Positions 6,019 to 12,624 of a stretch of DNA of 12,662 bases are shown piece by piece. The first letter of the stretch is position 1; each line of letters begins with the position of its first letter. Source of the DNA: an uncultured Collinsella sp. (GTDB taxonomy: Bacteria; Actinomycetota; Coriobacteriia; Coriobacteriales; Coriobacteriaceae); NCBI GenBank assembly GCA_900757285.1, contig CAAENI010000308.1, positions 1 to 12,662 of the forward strand, in the 5' to 3' direction. Below the pieces are notes generated by a model that worked only from the letters and a program-made list of their open reading frames with translations, ran no database searches and was not told the origin of the DNA. A program made the translations under genes and the position numbers.

Positions 6019-7458
6019 ATGGGATTCCCCGAGGGTTTCTATTGGGGTGGCGCTACCGCCGCCAATCAGTTTGAGGGCGCTTGGAACGTGGACGGCCGCG
6101 GTCCTTCCGTCGATGACCATTTTTTGGGCGGCAGCTACAAGGAGCCGCGTCAGATTACGATCGACATCGACCCCGACCGCTTCTACCCCAATCATGACGG
6201 TATCGACTTCTACCATCACTACGAGGAGGACATCGCACTGTTCGCCGAGATGGGCTTCAACATGTTCCGCATGTCCATCTCTTGGAGCCGCATCTTCCCC
6301 AACGGCGACGACGCCGAGCCCAACGAGGCCGGCCTCGCCTTCTACGATCGCGTCTTCGACTGCCTGCGCGCTCACAATATCGAGCCGCTCGTGACCCTGT
6401 CGCACTACGAGATGCCCTATCACCTGGTCGAGAAATACAATGGCTGGGCGAGCCGCGAGCTCATCGGCTTCTTTGAGAAGTACTGCCAGACCGTCTTCGA
6501 CCGCTATCAGGACAAGGTCAAGTTCTGGCTCACCTTCAACGAGATCAACTGCGGCACCCAGGACATTGGTAACCTCTTTGGGACCAGCATGATCCAGGGC
6601 TTTGAGGGCCCGGCTTCGGCGGTCCACACCACGCCGCAGGCCCGTATGCAGGCCCTGCATCACCAGTTTGTCGCCAGCGGCCGCGTCGTGCGCTATGCCC
6701 ACGAGCACTATCCGCAGTTTAAGATGGGCAACATGGACTGCTTCGTCCTCTCCTATGCCGCCACGTGCGATCCGGCCGACGTGTTCGCCACGCAGCAGGA
6801 GATGAATACCATGAACTGGTACTGCTCCGACGTGCAGGTGCGCGGCAAGTATCCGTTCTATGCCAAGCGTTTCTGGGCCGAGAATGACGTCGAGCTCGTG
6901 ATGGAGGACGGCGATCTGCAGGATATCGCCGACGGCAAGGTCGATTTCTACACCTTTAGCTACTACATGTCCGGAACCGTGGGCACCCACAAGGACCACG
7001 AGATGACCGAGGGCAACATGACCTTTGGCGGCAAGAACCCCTATCTGGAGTCCACCGACTGGGGCTGGCAGATCGATCCGCTGGGCCTGCGCATCGCCCT
7101 CAACGAGATTTACGCCCGCTACGAGATTCCGCTGATGGTGGTCGAGAACGGCATGGGCGCCTACGATGAGGTCGAGGAGGACGGCTCCATCCACGATCCG
7201 TATCGTATCGCCTACTTGCGCAGCCACATCAAGGCCATGGGCGAGGCCATTGCCGACGGCGTCGACCTGATCGCCTATACCTGGTGGGGCCCCATCGACC
7301 TGGTTTCTGCCGGCACCGGCGAGATGCGCAAGCGCTACGGTTTCATTCACGTCGATAAGTACGACGACGGCACCGGTGCCTACGAGCGCCGCCGCAAGGA
7401 CAGCTTCTACGCCTACCAGAAGATCATCAAGTCCAACGGTGCCGAGGGCCTGGATTAA
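6019..7458 (+). CDS. GH1 6-phospho-beta-glucosidase
   Basis: This 479-residue cytoplasmic enzyme hydrolyses 6-phospho-beta-glucosides (such as phosphorylated cellobiose, arbutin or salicin), delivered by the PTS, to glucose 6-phosphate and an aglycone or sugar. The GH1 family is unmistakable: the N-terminal FYWGGATAANQFEG signature (7-20), the acid/base E175 in TFNEIN and the nucleophile E376 in VVENGMG. S430, K438 and Y440 in DLVSAGTGEMRKRYGF match the phosphate-binding Ser-Lys-Tyr set of phospho-glycosidases, which is why a phosphorylated substrate is called. ATG at 6019 follows GAGGAGG at optimal spacing; the frame is open back to 5878 but without a ribosome site. Length and order are normal. 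6-phospho-beta-galactosidase is the main alternative. The opposite strand is also open for 515 codons, again a composition effect. Confidence 0.93.
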   Translation: MGFPEGFYWGGATAANQFEGAWNVDGRGPSVDDHFLGGSYKEPRQITIDIDPDRFYPNHDGIDFYHHYEEDIALFAEMGFNMFRMSISWSRIFPNGDDAEPNEAGLAFYDRVFDCLRAHNIEPLVTLSHYEMPYHLVEKYNGWASRELIGFFEKYCQTVFDRYQDKVKFWLTFNEINCGTQDIGNLFGTSMIQGFEGPASAVHTTPQARMQALHHQFVASGRVVRYAHEHYPQFKMGNMDCFVLSYAATCDPADVFATQQEMNTMNWYCSDVQVRGKYPFYAKRFWAENDVELVMEDGDLQDIADGKVDFYTFSYYMSGTVGTHKDHEMTEGNMTFGGKNPYLESTDWGWQIDPLGLRIALNEIYARYEIPLMVVENGMGAYDEVEEDGSIHDPYRIAYLRSHIKAMGEAIADGVDLIAYTWWGPIDLVSAGTGEMRKRYGFIHVDKYDDGTGAYERRRKDSFYAYQKIIKSNGAEGLD

Positions 7459-7496
7459 TCGACAATATGAGTGCCACCGGGGAAAAGCGTTGGGAT

Positions 7497-7516
7497 GGGC
7501 TCGCGATTCGAGTCCC
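7497..7516. other. Small hairpin downstream of the GH1 gene
   Basis: GGGCTCG (7497-7503) pairs with CGAG-T-CCC (7509-7516) with one bulged T and a 5-nt loop. No T-run follows. It could be a weak 3'-end structure of the GH1 transcript. The next gene has its own promoter just downstream. Confidence 0.3.
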
Positions 7517-7520
7517 CACC

Positions 7521-7549
7521 TTAGCATTTGAACCATTTGGCACTATAAT
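7521..7549 (+). promoter_or_regulatory. Strong sigma-70-type promoter of the PTS EIIA gene
   Basis: TTAGCA (7521-7526) and a perfect TATAAT (7544-7549) are exactly 17 bp apart. Transcription would begin near 7556, leaving a leader of about 43 nt that contains the AAGAGGAGA ribosome site. This is the best promoter in the window and indicates that the EIIA gene is expressed independently of the GH1 gene. Confidence 0.72.
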
Positions 7550-7598
7550 CACCATAGGCATGCGCATAACGTTGCGCTTAATCAAGAGGAGAAAACGT

Positions 7599-8135
7599 AT
7601 GGGTCTGTTTGACATGTTCAAGAAGAAGGCTGAGCCCGCGGCTGCCGCTGCTCCGTCCTCCATCTCTGCTTCTGCCGGCGCCGACGTGCTGTGCTCGCCC
7701 GTCAAGGGCAAGGTCATCAAGATGGCCGACGTGCCCGATCCCGTCTTTGGCGGCGAGGTTCTGGGCAAGGGCTGCGCCGTGTGGCCCGAGGACGATCTGG
7801 TCTACGCTCCCTGCGACGGCAAGGTGACCGTCACCATGGGTCACGCCGTGGGCCTGCAGTCCGATAGCGGCATCGAGGTTCTGGTGCACGTTGGCGTCGA
7901 TACCGTCAACATGAACGGCGATGGCTTCGAGGGCTTCGTCAAGGCCGACGACGTCGTGAAGGCTGGCCAGCCCATGCTCAAGATTGACCGCGCCAAGATC
8001 GCTGCCGCCGGTTACAAGGACTGCGTCGTCGTGGCTGTGTCCAACACCGCCGAGTTCGCCGACGTCGAGCTCGCCGTCGAGGCTGACTCCGCTGTCTCCG
8101 CTGGCGATGCCATCGTCAAGGTCGTCCGCAAGTAG
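7599..8135 (+). CDS. Free-standing PTS glucose-type EIIA protein
   Basis: This 178-residue cytoplasmic protein carries a PTS EIIA domain of the glucose family (PF00358 type) at ~28-178. It passes phosphate from phospho-HPr to the EIIB domain of a sugar permease. H97 in LVHVGVDTV is the phosphorylated histidine and H82 in GHAVGL is its active-site partner, matching H90 and H75 of E. coli Crr. The N-terminus MGLFDMFKKK followed by an Ala/Ser-rich stretch (11-27) is a flexible lead, as in single-domain EIIA proteins. ATG at 7599 follows AAGAGGAGA. It has its own promoter and a strong terminator, so it is probably monocistronic. No EIIB/EIIC permease lies in the window, so it must serve one or more permeases encoded elsewhere. 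Whether it also regulates, like Crr, cannot be told. Confidence 0.93.
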   Translation: MGLFDMFKKKAEPAAAAAPSSISASAGADVLCSPVKGKVIKMADVPDPVFGGEVLGKGCAVWPEDDLVYAPCDGKVTVTMGHAVGLQSDSGIEVLVHVGVDTVNMNGDGFEGFVKADDVVKAGQPMLKIDRAKIAAAGYKDCVVVAVSNTAEFADVELAVEADSAVSAGDAIVKVVRK

Positions 8136-8160
8136 TCTGCGGCAACATAAGGGTGTTTTG

Positions 8161-8191
8161 GGGTGGTCGGGTTATCCGGCCGCCCTTTTTT
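8161..8191 (+). terminator. Intrinsic terminator after the PTS EIIA gene
   Basis: GGGTGGTCGG (8161-8170) pairs throughout with CCGGCCGCCC (8176-8185), including two G-U pairs, across the loop GTTAT, and is followed by six T (8186-8191). It lies 25 bp after the stop codon. The G-U pairs fit a plus-strand transcript. Confidence 0.92.
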
Positions 8192-8277
8192 GTTGCAATG
8201 CGGCGGAACGTTTTATTGCGCGTTGGGCGGACCGGTAAACCGTTCGGACGTTAAATCGAGCCGACTGCGCCTTTGCT

Positions 8278-8307
8278 TTGCCGGGGGTGTTCGTTATCGG
8301 CTAGTAT
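8278..8307 (+). promoter_or_regulatory. Candidate promoter of the lipoprotein gene
   Basis: TTGCCG (8278-8283) and TAGTAT (8302-8307) are 18 bp apart, matching four and five of six consensus bases. Transcription would begin near 8314, giving a leader of about 57 nt that includes the hairpin at 8327-8350. Confidence 0.45.
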
Positions 8308-8326
8308 GGCCTTATTGTTACGACGC

Positions 8327-8350
8327 GCACCGCGTCGGGAAGCGCGGTGC
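8327..8350 (+). other. 8-bp GC-rich hairpin in the lipoprotein 5' leader
   Basis: GCACCGCG (8327-8334) pairs perfectly with CGCGGTGC (8343-8350) around an 8-nt loop. It ends about 10 nt before the GGGAGGA ribosome site, so it may stabilise the mRNA 5' end or influence translation. No T-run follows, so it is not a terminator. Confidence 0.4.
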
Positions 8351-8370
8351 CGCTTGTTGGGAGGAATGTC

Positions 8371-8928
8371 ATGAAGAAGAAGCTGCTGCTTGCGCCCCTG
8401 ATGGCTGTTCTGGTCGCGTGCGTGGTTGTGCTTTCCGGCTGCGGAGGTCCTTCGGTTGAGGAGCTCATCACCGAGGATCTTACGACGCAGTTTGACGAGG
8501 TCAAGAACGGCGGCGACGACTTCCTCGCCGGCCTGGAAGAGGCCTCGGGCGACGAGTTCGAGCAGCTGGGCATCGATCCCAAGGAGTACGCCAAGAGCTA
8601 TCTCGAGGGTTTTGACTACAAGATCGGCGATGTGACGGTCGACGAGGACAAGGGCACCGCGACTGCCGATGTCACCATTACCTGCAAGTCCATGAACAAG
8701 ATCGTTGAAGATTTCGCCACCCAGTATCAGGAGAAGATCGCGGCGCTCGATACGATGCCTTCCGAGGACGACCTGTACAAGATGGCCGGCCAGGTCATGG
8801 TCGACGTGACCAAGGCCGCTAAGACCAAGGACACCAAGGTTACCTTCAAGTACACCGCCAATGACGATGGCGAGTGGTCTGCTGACGATTCCGCAACCAC
8901 CGAGATGATGAATGCGATGATGAGCTAG
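8371..8928 (+). CDS. Secreted lipoprotein of unknown function
   Basis: This 185-residue protein begins MKKKLLLAPLMAVLVACVVV, a positively charged start and hydrophobic core, followed by the lipobox LSGC with the lipidated cysteine at C24. The mature part is acidic and soluble-looking. It alternates predicted helices (EELITEDLTTQFDEVKNGG, EEASGDEFEQLGI) with the strand-rich segment YKIGDVTVDEDKGTATADVTI (81-101) and a late strand KVTFKYTANDDGEW. This layout resembles small surface lipoproteins with DUF4878/DUF5105-like folds common in Gram-positives, but no family is asserted. ATG at 8371 follows GGGAGGA; an upstream in-frame ATG at 8347 lacks one. It has its own candidate promoter and no functional link to its neighbours is visible. 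Confidence 0.85.
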   Translation: MKKKLLLAPLMAVLVACVVVLSGCGGPSVEELITEDLTTQFDEVKNGGDDFLAGLEEASGDEFEQLGIDPKEYAKSYLEGFDYKIGDVTVDEDKGTATADVTITCKSMNKIVEDFATQYQEKIAALDTMPSEDDLYKMAGQVMVDVTKAAKTKDTKVTFKYTANDDGEWSADDSATTEMMNAMMS

Positions 8929-8947
8929 GGGAGTTACGCGGTAGTTC

Positions 8948-8975
8948 GTTACGGCGTTTTACCAAACGCCGTAAC
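8948..8975. terminator. Perfect 12-bp hairpin after the lipoprotein gene (likely terminator without T-run)
   Basis: GTTACGGCGTTT (8948-8959) pairs perfectly with AAACGCCGTAAC (8964-8975) around TACC. It begins 20 bp after the lipoprotein stop. TGCCCG follows instead of a T-run, so termination efficiency is uncertain. A related GTTACGCGG lies just before it (8933-8941). Confidence 0.5.
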
Positions 8976-8988
8976 TGCCCGACGCTGC

Positions 8989-9088
8989 GCGGGCACCAGA
9001 GCGACAACTTGTCATTCAAAGAGGACGGCATGACCAGAAGGTCTATACCGTCCTCTTTTCATGCCAATTTGTTCGCACTGGTGCCCGC
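8989..9088. repeat. ~100-nt long imperfect hairpin, copy 2 (candidate structured RNA or palindromic repeat)
   Basis: The outer stem pairs GCGGGCACCAG (8989-8999) with CTGGTGCCCGC (9078-9088), then 9001-9007 with 9069-9076 with one bulge. The middle stem pairs TTG-CAT (9009-9015) with ATG-CAA (9061-9067) with one mismatch. The inner stem pairs 9018-9028 with 9048-9058, then AT-GACC (9030-9035) with GGTC-TAT (9040-9046, one bulged T) around AGAA (9036-9039). Compared with copy 1 at 8-106 the loops and GACAA, TTCAA, GACCAGAAGGTC and TTTC-type motifs are kept, while most stem bases differ and still pair. It is followed, as in copy 1, by TCGCTG, GGCGTTGC and the REP-like repeat. Confidence 0.62.
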
Positions 9089-9136
9089 TCGCTGCCCGTC
9101 CTCTACCTGCGGCGTTGCCATGGTAGTCATTGAGGC

Positions 9137-9185
9137 GGCACTTGGGGACGTTCCTTTTCTGCCGGCAGTTGGGGACACTCCTTGT
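9137..9185. repeat. REP-like tandem short repeat, second locus
   Basis: Two units, CTTGGGGACGTTCCTTTTC and GTTGGGGACACTCCTTGT, match 143-191 at 47 of 49 positions. The distance from the ~100-nt hairpin is similar at both loci (about 37 and 49 nt), so hairpin and repeat travel as a composite unit. Confidence 0.55.
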
Positions 9186-9215
9186 ATCAACGCCGTATCA
9201 AATGCTCGGGAAAAT

Positions 9216-9290
9216 GCGACCCGGTTTTTTGGCCGAATTCCGGGTCGCGGTTTCCGGATGGGGCGGGTTGCGGAAACCGCGACCCGGAAT
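9216..9290. repeat. 20-bp perfect inverted repeat with a third competing arm
   Basis: Positions 9237-9256 are the exact reverse complement of 9271-9290, with a 14-nt G-rich loop. A third segment GCGACCCGG (9216-9224) can pair instead with CCGGGTCGC (9240-9248), so two hairpins are mutually exclusive. The element lies between the convergent lipoprotein (+) and phosphatase (-) genes and has no T-run on either strand after the main hairpin; TTTTTT follows the third arm (9225-9230) on the plus strand. It could be a bidirectional terminator-like or REP-type element. Confidence 0.6.
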
Positions 9291-9318
9291 ATTGCTCTGA
9301 AACGGGATGCACTTTCCG

Positions 9319-9342
9319 CGCGGCAGAATCGCTACAGCCGCG
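9319..9342. other. 6-bp hairpin near the phosphatase 3' end
   Basis: CGCGGC (9319-9324) pairs with GCCGCG (9337-9342) with a 12-nt loop, inside an outer pair TTGCTC (9292-9297) and GAGCAA (9345-9350). It lies just beyond the stop of the minus-strand phosphatase gene and may form its 3'-end structure. No T-run is present. Confidence 0.3.
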
Positions 9343-9358
9343 TTGAGCAACAGCCCTG

Positions 9359-10027
9359 CTACTCGCCAAGCACCAGCGCCACGAGCTCTTCCTGTGTGTC
9401 CACCACGTAGTCGGCGCCGGTGGCTTCCAACTCTGCGCGGCCACGGAAGCCCCAGGTGACACCGGCGCTCTTGAGGCCGGCGTTGTGACCGGTCAGAACA
9501 TCGACATTGGAATCGCCCACATAGAGCGTGGTTGCCGGGTCGGCGCCTAGCTCTTCCATCACATGCAGCGTAACAGGCGCCTCGGGCTTGGGAGGAAACG
9601 CATCGACGCGGCCCTGCACCAGCGCAAAGCGCTCGGAACCAAAGTATTTTTCGATAAGCGGAGCGGCCGAAACATGGTCCTTGTTGGTGAGCACGGCAAG
9701 CTGCACGCCCGCGGTGCGCAGGCGGTCGAGCATCTCGATCGTGCCGGCGTACGGTGCGGTGTGGTCCTCCTTGTGCTCGCCGTAGTAAGCCCTAAACTCG
9801 GCAAGCGTCTGCTCAAACATACGGCCGTCGCCCGCATACTCGGCAGGCATAAAGCGCTCGACCAGCTTGAGCATGCCGTTTCCCACCTTGTAGCGGTACT
9901 CGTCTACGGCAAACGTGGGCCAGCCGTGCGTCTCGCAGGTATGGTTGCCGGCGGCCGCCAGGTCCTCGAGCGTGTTGAGGATGGTGCCATCCAGATCAAA
10001 GATCACATGGGAAAAAGCTGCTGCCAT
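9359..10027 (-). CDS. HAD-superfamily phosphatase, Gph/phosphoglycolate phosphatase-like
   Basis: This 222-residue cytoplasmic enzyme has all HAD motifs: DLDGT with D11 (nucleophile) and D13 (acid/base), TN with T114, the lysine of motif III at K147 (PPKPEAP), and GDSNVD with D172 and D176 for Mg2+. The insert after motif I is a helical cap (~15-85), as in the Gph subgroup, and the length is typical. Family members hydrolyse 2-phosphoglycolate or other small phosphate esters; the substrate cannot be fixed from sequence. ATG at 10027 follows GGCAGGAGC; the frame extends 21 codons further upstream without support. It lies 105 bp after hypE on the same strand, and a weak terminator may lie between, so co-transcription with the hyp genes is uncertain. 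Confidence 0.88.
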   Translation of the reverse strand: MAAAFSHVIFDLDGTILNTLEDLAAAGNHTCETHGWPTFAVDEYRYKVGNGMLKLVERFMPAEYAGDGRMFEQTLAEFRAYYGEHKEDHTAPYAGTIEMLDRLRTAGVQLAVLTNKDHVSAAPLIEKYFGSERFALVQGRVDAFPPKPEAPVTLHVMEELGADPATTLYVGDSNVDVLTGHNAGLKSAGVTWGFRGRAELEATGADYVVDTQEELVALVLGE

Positions 10028-10050
10028 GGGTGCTCCTGCCGCTTGAGTTG

Positions 10051-10080
10051 TAAAACGCACCCCATGATACTTGGCATGCG
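10051..10080 (-). terminator. Possible weak intrinsic terminator after hypE
   Basis: On the minus strand CGCATGCC (10080-10073) pairs with GGGGTGCG (10063-10056) at seven of eight positions, including one G-U, around a 9-nt loop, and is followed by TTTTA. It lies about 55 bp after the hypE stop and just before the phosphatase start. The mismatch and short T-run make it a weak candidate. Confidence 0.35.
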
Positions 10081-10132
10081 TGCCGGGCATGTTTGGAATC
10101 TGAATATCTTTAATAGCCCTGAGCCTTTGTCG

Positions 10133-11167
10133 TTAGCAAATCCTCGGCAGCTGCTCTCCTACGAGCATGTCGAGGATGCGGGTCGAGCCCCAGCCGGTGC
10201 GCACGCGCACGGCGGGGCGGGCGTCCTCGGCAAGCGGCAGCACGCGACCGATAATAGCGGCATTCTCGCCGTAGCGCGCGGCGCGCATGGCTGCCAGCGC
10301 GGCATCGGCCTGCTCGGCCGGCACCACGGCAACCATCTTGCCCTCGTTTGCTACCTGCAGCACGTCATAGCCGAGCATCTCGCAGGCTGCCTGCACGTCG
10401 GGGCGCACAGGCACGGCATCCTCGTCGACCTCCATGGCAACGCCGCTGGCCTGGGCAAACTCATTGAGCGTGGACGCCAGGCCGCCGCGCGTGGGGTCGC
10501 GGAAGCAGCGTGTTTCGGGTGCTGCGGCAAGCACATCGGCAATCAGGTGGTTGAGCGGCGCGGCATCGCTTTCGATGGTGCTCGAAAACGCCAAGCCCTC
10601 GCGTTGGCTCATGATGGCGATACCGTGGTCGCCCAGCGTACCCGATACCAGAATGACATCGCCGGGCTGGCAGTTGGCGCCGCTGAGCGCTACGCCCACG
10701 GGCACTTCGCCCACGCCGGCGGTATTGATGTAGACGCCGTCGGCCCCGCCGCGCTCGACCACTTTGGTGTCGCCGGTGATGATCGCCACGCCCGCCTCGT
10801 GCGCCGTCTCGGCCATCGTTTGCACAATCTGGCGGAGCTTATCCATGGGATAGCCCTCTTCGAGGATAAAGCCGCACGATAGGTAGCGTACGTTGGCGCC
10901 CGAGGTCGCGACGTCGTTGACGGTTCCGCATACAGCGAGGCGGCCGATGTTGCCCCCGGGGAAGAACTGCGGCGAGACTACAAAGCTGTCGGTCGACATG
11001 GCGATGCGCCCGCTCGTGGGCAGCGCGGCGACGCCGGCATCGTTGCCCTCGAGCAGCTCGGGCGACCCAAAGGCATCCAAAAAGACCTCATCGATGATGC
11101 GTTTCATCATCTGACCGCCAGAGCCGTGGCCCAACAGGACAGTGCTATCGGTGGCAGTACGGGACAT
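10133..11167 (-). CDS. hypE: Hydrogenase maturation protein HypE (carbamoyl dehydratase)
   Basis: This 344-residue cytoplasmic protein receives a carbamoyl group from HypF on its C-terminal cysteine and dehydrates it, using ATP, to a thiocyanate. The cyanide is then given to iron on the HypC-HypD complex for the [NiFe]-hydrogenase active site. The protein ends in the diagnostic PRIC, with C344 as the last residue. The purM-like ATP-binding N-terminal half includes GHGSGGQMM (13-21), EGNDAG (40-45) and STDSFVVSP, and DPTRGG lies in the second half. Length is normal. ATG at 11167 follows TTGGAG. It lies 84 bp after hypD in the same direction. HypF, its partner, is not in the window. Confidence 0.97.
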   Translation of the reverse strand: MSRTATDSTVLLGHGSGGQMMKRIIDEVFLDAFGSPELLEGNDAGVAALPTSGRIAMSTDSFVVSPQFFPGGNIGRLAVCGTVNDVATSGANVRYLSCGFILEEGYPMDKLRQIVQTMAETAHEAGVAIITGDTKVVERGGADGVYINTAGVGEVPVGVALSGANCQPGDVILVSGTLGDHGIAIMSQREGLAFSSTIESDAAPLNHLIADVLAAAPETRCFRDPTRGGLASTLNEFAQASGVAMEVDEDAVPVRPDVQAACEMLGYDVLQVANEGKMVAVVPAEQADAALAAMRAARYGENAAIIGRVLPLAEDARPAVRVRTGWGSTRILDMLVGEQLPRIC

Positions 11168-11251
11168 ATCGAAAACTCCAATCGAGGACGGAATTATATG
11201 GGTGAGGTGCAGCGTCGACCGGCTCGCCGTTCGTTAGAGCGGCGGAACCCA

Positions 11252-12364
11252 TTAGCCTCGGTAGCGGAAATATGCTGCACAGCTGCCCTCGGAACTCACC
11301 ATGCAGGGGCCGATGGGATGCTCGGGTGTACAAGCGCGGCCGAACAGAGGGCAGTCGCTCGGCGTAATGGCCCCGCGCAGCACGTCGCCGCAGCGGCACC
11401 CACGCGGCTCGACCGTCGCCTCAACGGGCACGTCAAAGCGGGCGCCGGCATCAAAGCGCGCGAATTCGGGTCGGATGGAAAGACCCGAAGCCGCAATCGG
11501 CCCCAGCCCGCGCCACGTGGTGTCGCATGGCTCAAACACCTGCTCGACCAGCTGGCGCGCTACGGGGTTGCCGTTCGCATTGACGCCACGGCGGTAGGCG
11601 TTGTCGATTGCGGGCCTGTGCTCGACAATCATCTGGACCAGCATGCAGATGCCCTGCAAGATATCGACCGGCTCAAACCCGGTGACTACGCCGGGGGTCT
11701 CGAACTCATCGACCAAAAACCCAAAGGGTGCCAGGCCTGTGATGGTAGCGACGTGACCAGGCAGGATAAAGCCGTCGATGGCGGTCTCGGGGTCGTTGGA
11801 GATCGCACGCAGAGCCGGCGGCGTGGTCTTGTGAGCACAGTAGACCGAGAAGTTCTGGAGCCCGCGCGCGTCGGCCTCCAGGATAGCGGCGGCAATGGTG
11901 GGCGTTGTGGTCTCAAAGCCGACGCCCATAAAGATGACCGGGCGTTCGGGATTTTGCTCGGCAATGTCGAGTGCGTCGAGCGGAGAGTAGACGATGCGGA
12001 TGTCGCGCCCCGCCGCCTTTTGCGCGGCAAGCGAGGTGGACGATCCGGGCACGCGCATCATGTCGCCAAAGGTGGTGATGATGGCGCCGTCCATGTTGGA
12101 AAGCGCGATTGCGTGATCGATGTCGCGGTTGGCGGTGACGCAAACGGGGCACCCCGGGCCGCTTAGCAGTTTGAGCCCCGTCGGCATAATGGAGCGAAAG
12201 CCATAGCGGCCAATGCTCACGGTATGCGTACCGCAGACTTCCATAAGGTTGATGCTGCGGTTGCCGACAAGCTCATGAATACGATCGATGAGCTCGCGGG
12301 CCAGCTTGGGGTCGCGAAATGCCGAAAAGTCGATACCGGAGCGAACCGGCTGCGCCGCCGCCAC
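11252..12364 (-). CDS. hypD: Hydrogenase maturation protein HypD
   Basis: This 370-residue cytoplasmic iron-sulfur protein is the scaffold on which the Fe(CN)2CO unit of [NiFe]-hydrogenase is built together with HypC, receiving cyanide from HypE. Conserved motifs are MEVCGTHT (C44), GPGCPVC (C72, C75), GFETTTP (149-155) and a C-terminal [4Fe-4S] region with CRCGDVLRG (323-331), C338, C345, C354 and C362. The start codon is GTG (12364-12362), sharing one base with the TAG stop of hypC (TAGTG), a coupling overlap; GAGG lies about 8 nt upstream. No alternative ATG nearby would keep the N-terminus. The gene is full length. Confidence 0.97.
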   Translation of the reverse strand: MAAAQPVRSGIDFSAFRDPKLARELIDRIHELVGNRSINLMEVCGTHTVSIGRYGFRSIMPTGLKLLSGPGCPVCVTANRDIDHAIALSNMDGAIITTFGDMMRVPGSSTSLAAQKAAGRDIRIVYSPLDALDIAEQNPERPVIFMGVGFETTTPTIAAAILEADARGLQNFSVYCAHKTTPPALRAISNDPETAIDGFILPGHVATITGLAPFGFLVDEFETPGVVTGFEPVDILQGICMLVQMIVEHRPAIDNAYRRGVNANGNPVARQLVEQVFEPCDTTWRGLGPIAASGLSIRPEFARFDAGARFDVPVEATVEPRGCRCGDVLRGAITPSDCPLFGRACTPEHPIGPCMVSSEGSCAAYFRYRG

Positions 12365-12624
12365 TAGTATGCCTCGGCTGGGTTGGTGGCGAGTTGGTCC
12401 TCTTTGGCCAGCTCGGTCATGGTATTGACGAGCTCGAGTGTCTCTTGGGCTTCCTGCTCGTCGACAATCTGAATGCCAAAGCCGGCGTGCACGAGAATAT
12501 AGTCGCCTACCTGTGCCGTCGGCACGAGGCGCAGCGAAACGGGGCGCTCGATGCCCATCATGTCGACGGTCGCCTTAAGGTCGTCGTCGCGTTTGACCAC
12601 TTTACCGGGAACGGCAAGGCACAT
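12364..12624 (-). CDS. hypC: Hydrogenase maturation chaperone HypC
   Basis: This 86-residue cytoplasmic chaperone binds HypD and the hydrogenase large-subunit precursor and carries the Fe(CN)2CO unit between them. The N-terminus MCLAVPGKV is the family signature; C2, exposed after Met removal, holds the iron, and H47 in VHAGFGI is the second conserved position. The rest is a small OB-type barrel followed by an acidic helical tail (56-86). ATG at 12624 follows AAAGGGGAAC. Only 38 bp lie upstream in the window, so the operon promoter and any hypA, hypB or hypF genes are outside it. Confidence 0.97.
   Translation of the reverse strand: MCLAVPGKVVKRDDDLKATVDMMGIERPVSLRLVPTAQVGDYILVHAGFGIQIVDEQEAQETLELVNTMTELAKEDQLATNPAEAY

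Noticed and set aside
7497..7520. TTCGAGTCCCC after the GH1 gene, resembling the 3' end of a tRNA
   Set aside because: The bases before the supposed T-loop cannot form a T-stem with those after it, and no acceptor or anticodon arms are present.
5989..7536. A 515-codon open frame on the minus strand opposite the GH1 gene
   Set aside because: Same composition effect; the plus strand encodes an unmistakable GH1 enzyme and the minus-strand translation has no family features.
9009..9410. A 133-codon plus-strand open frame across the intergenic repeats
   Set aside because: It spans the hairpin, the REP-like repeat and the 20-bp inverted repeat and enters the phosphatase gene antisense; no start signal or domain.
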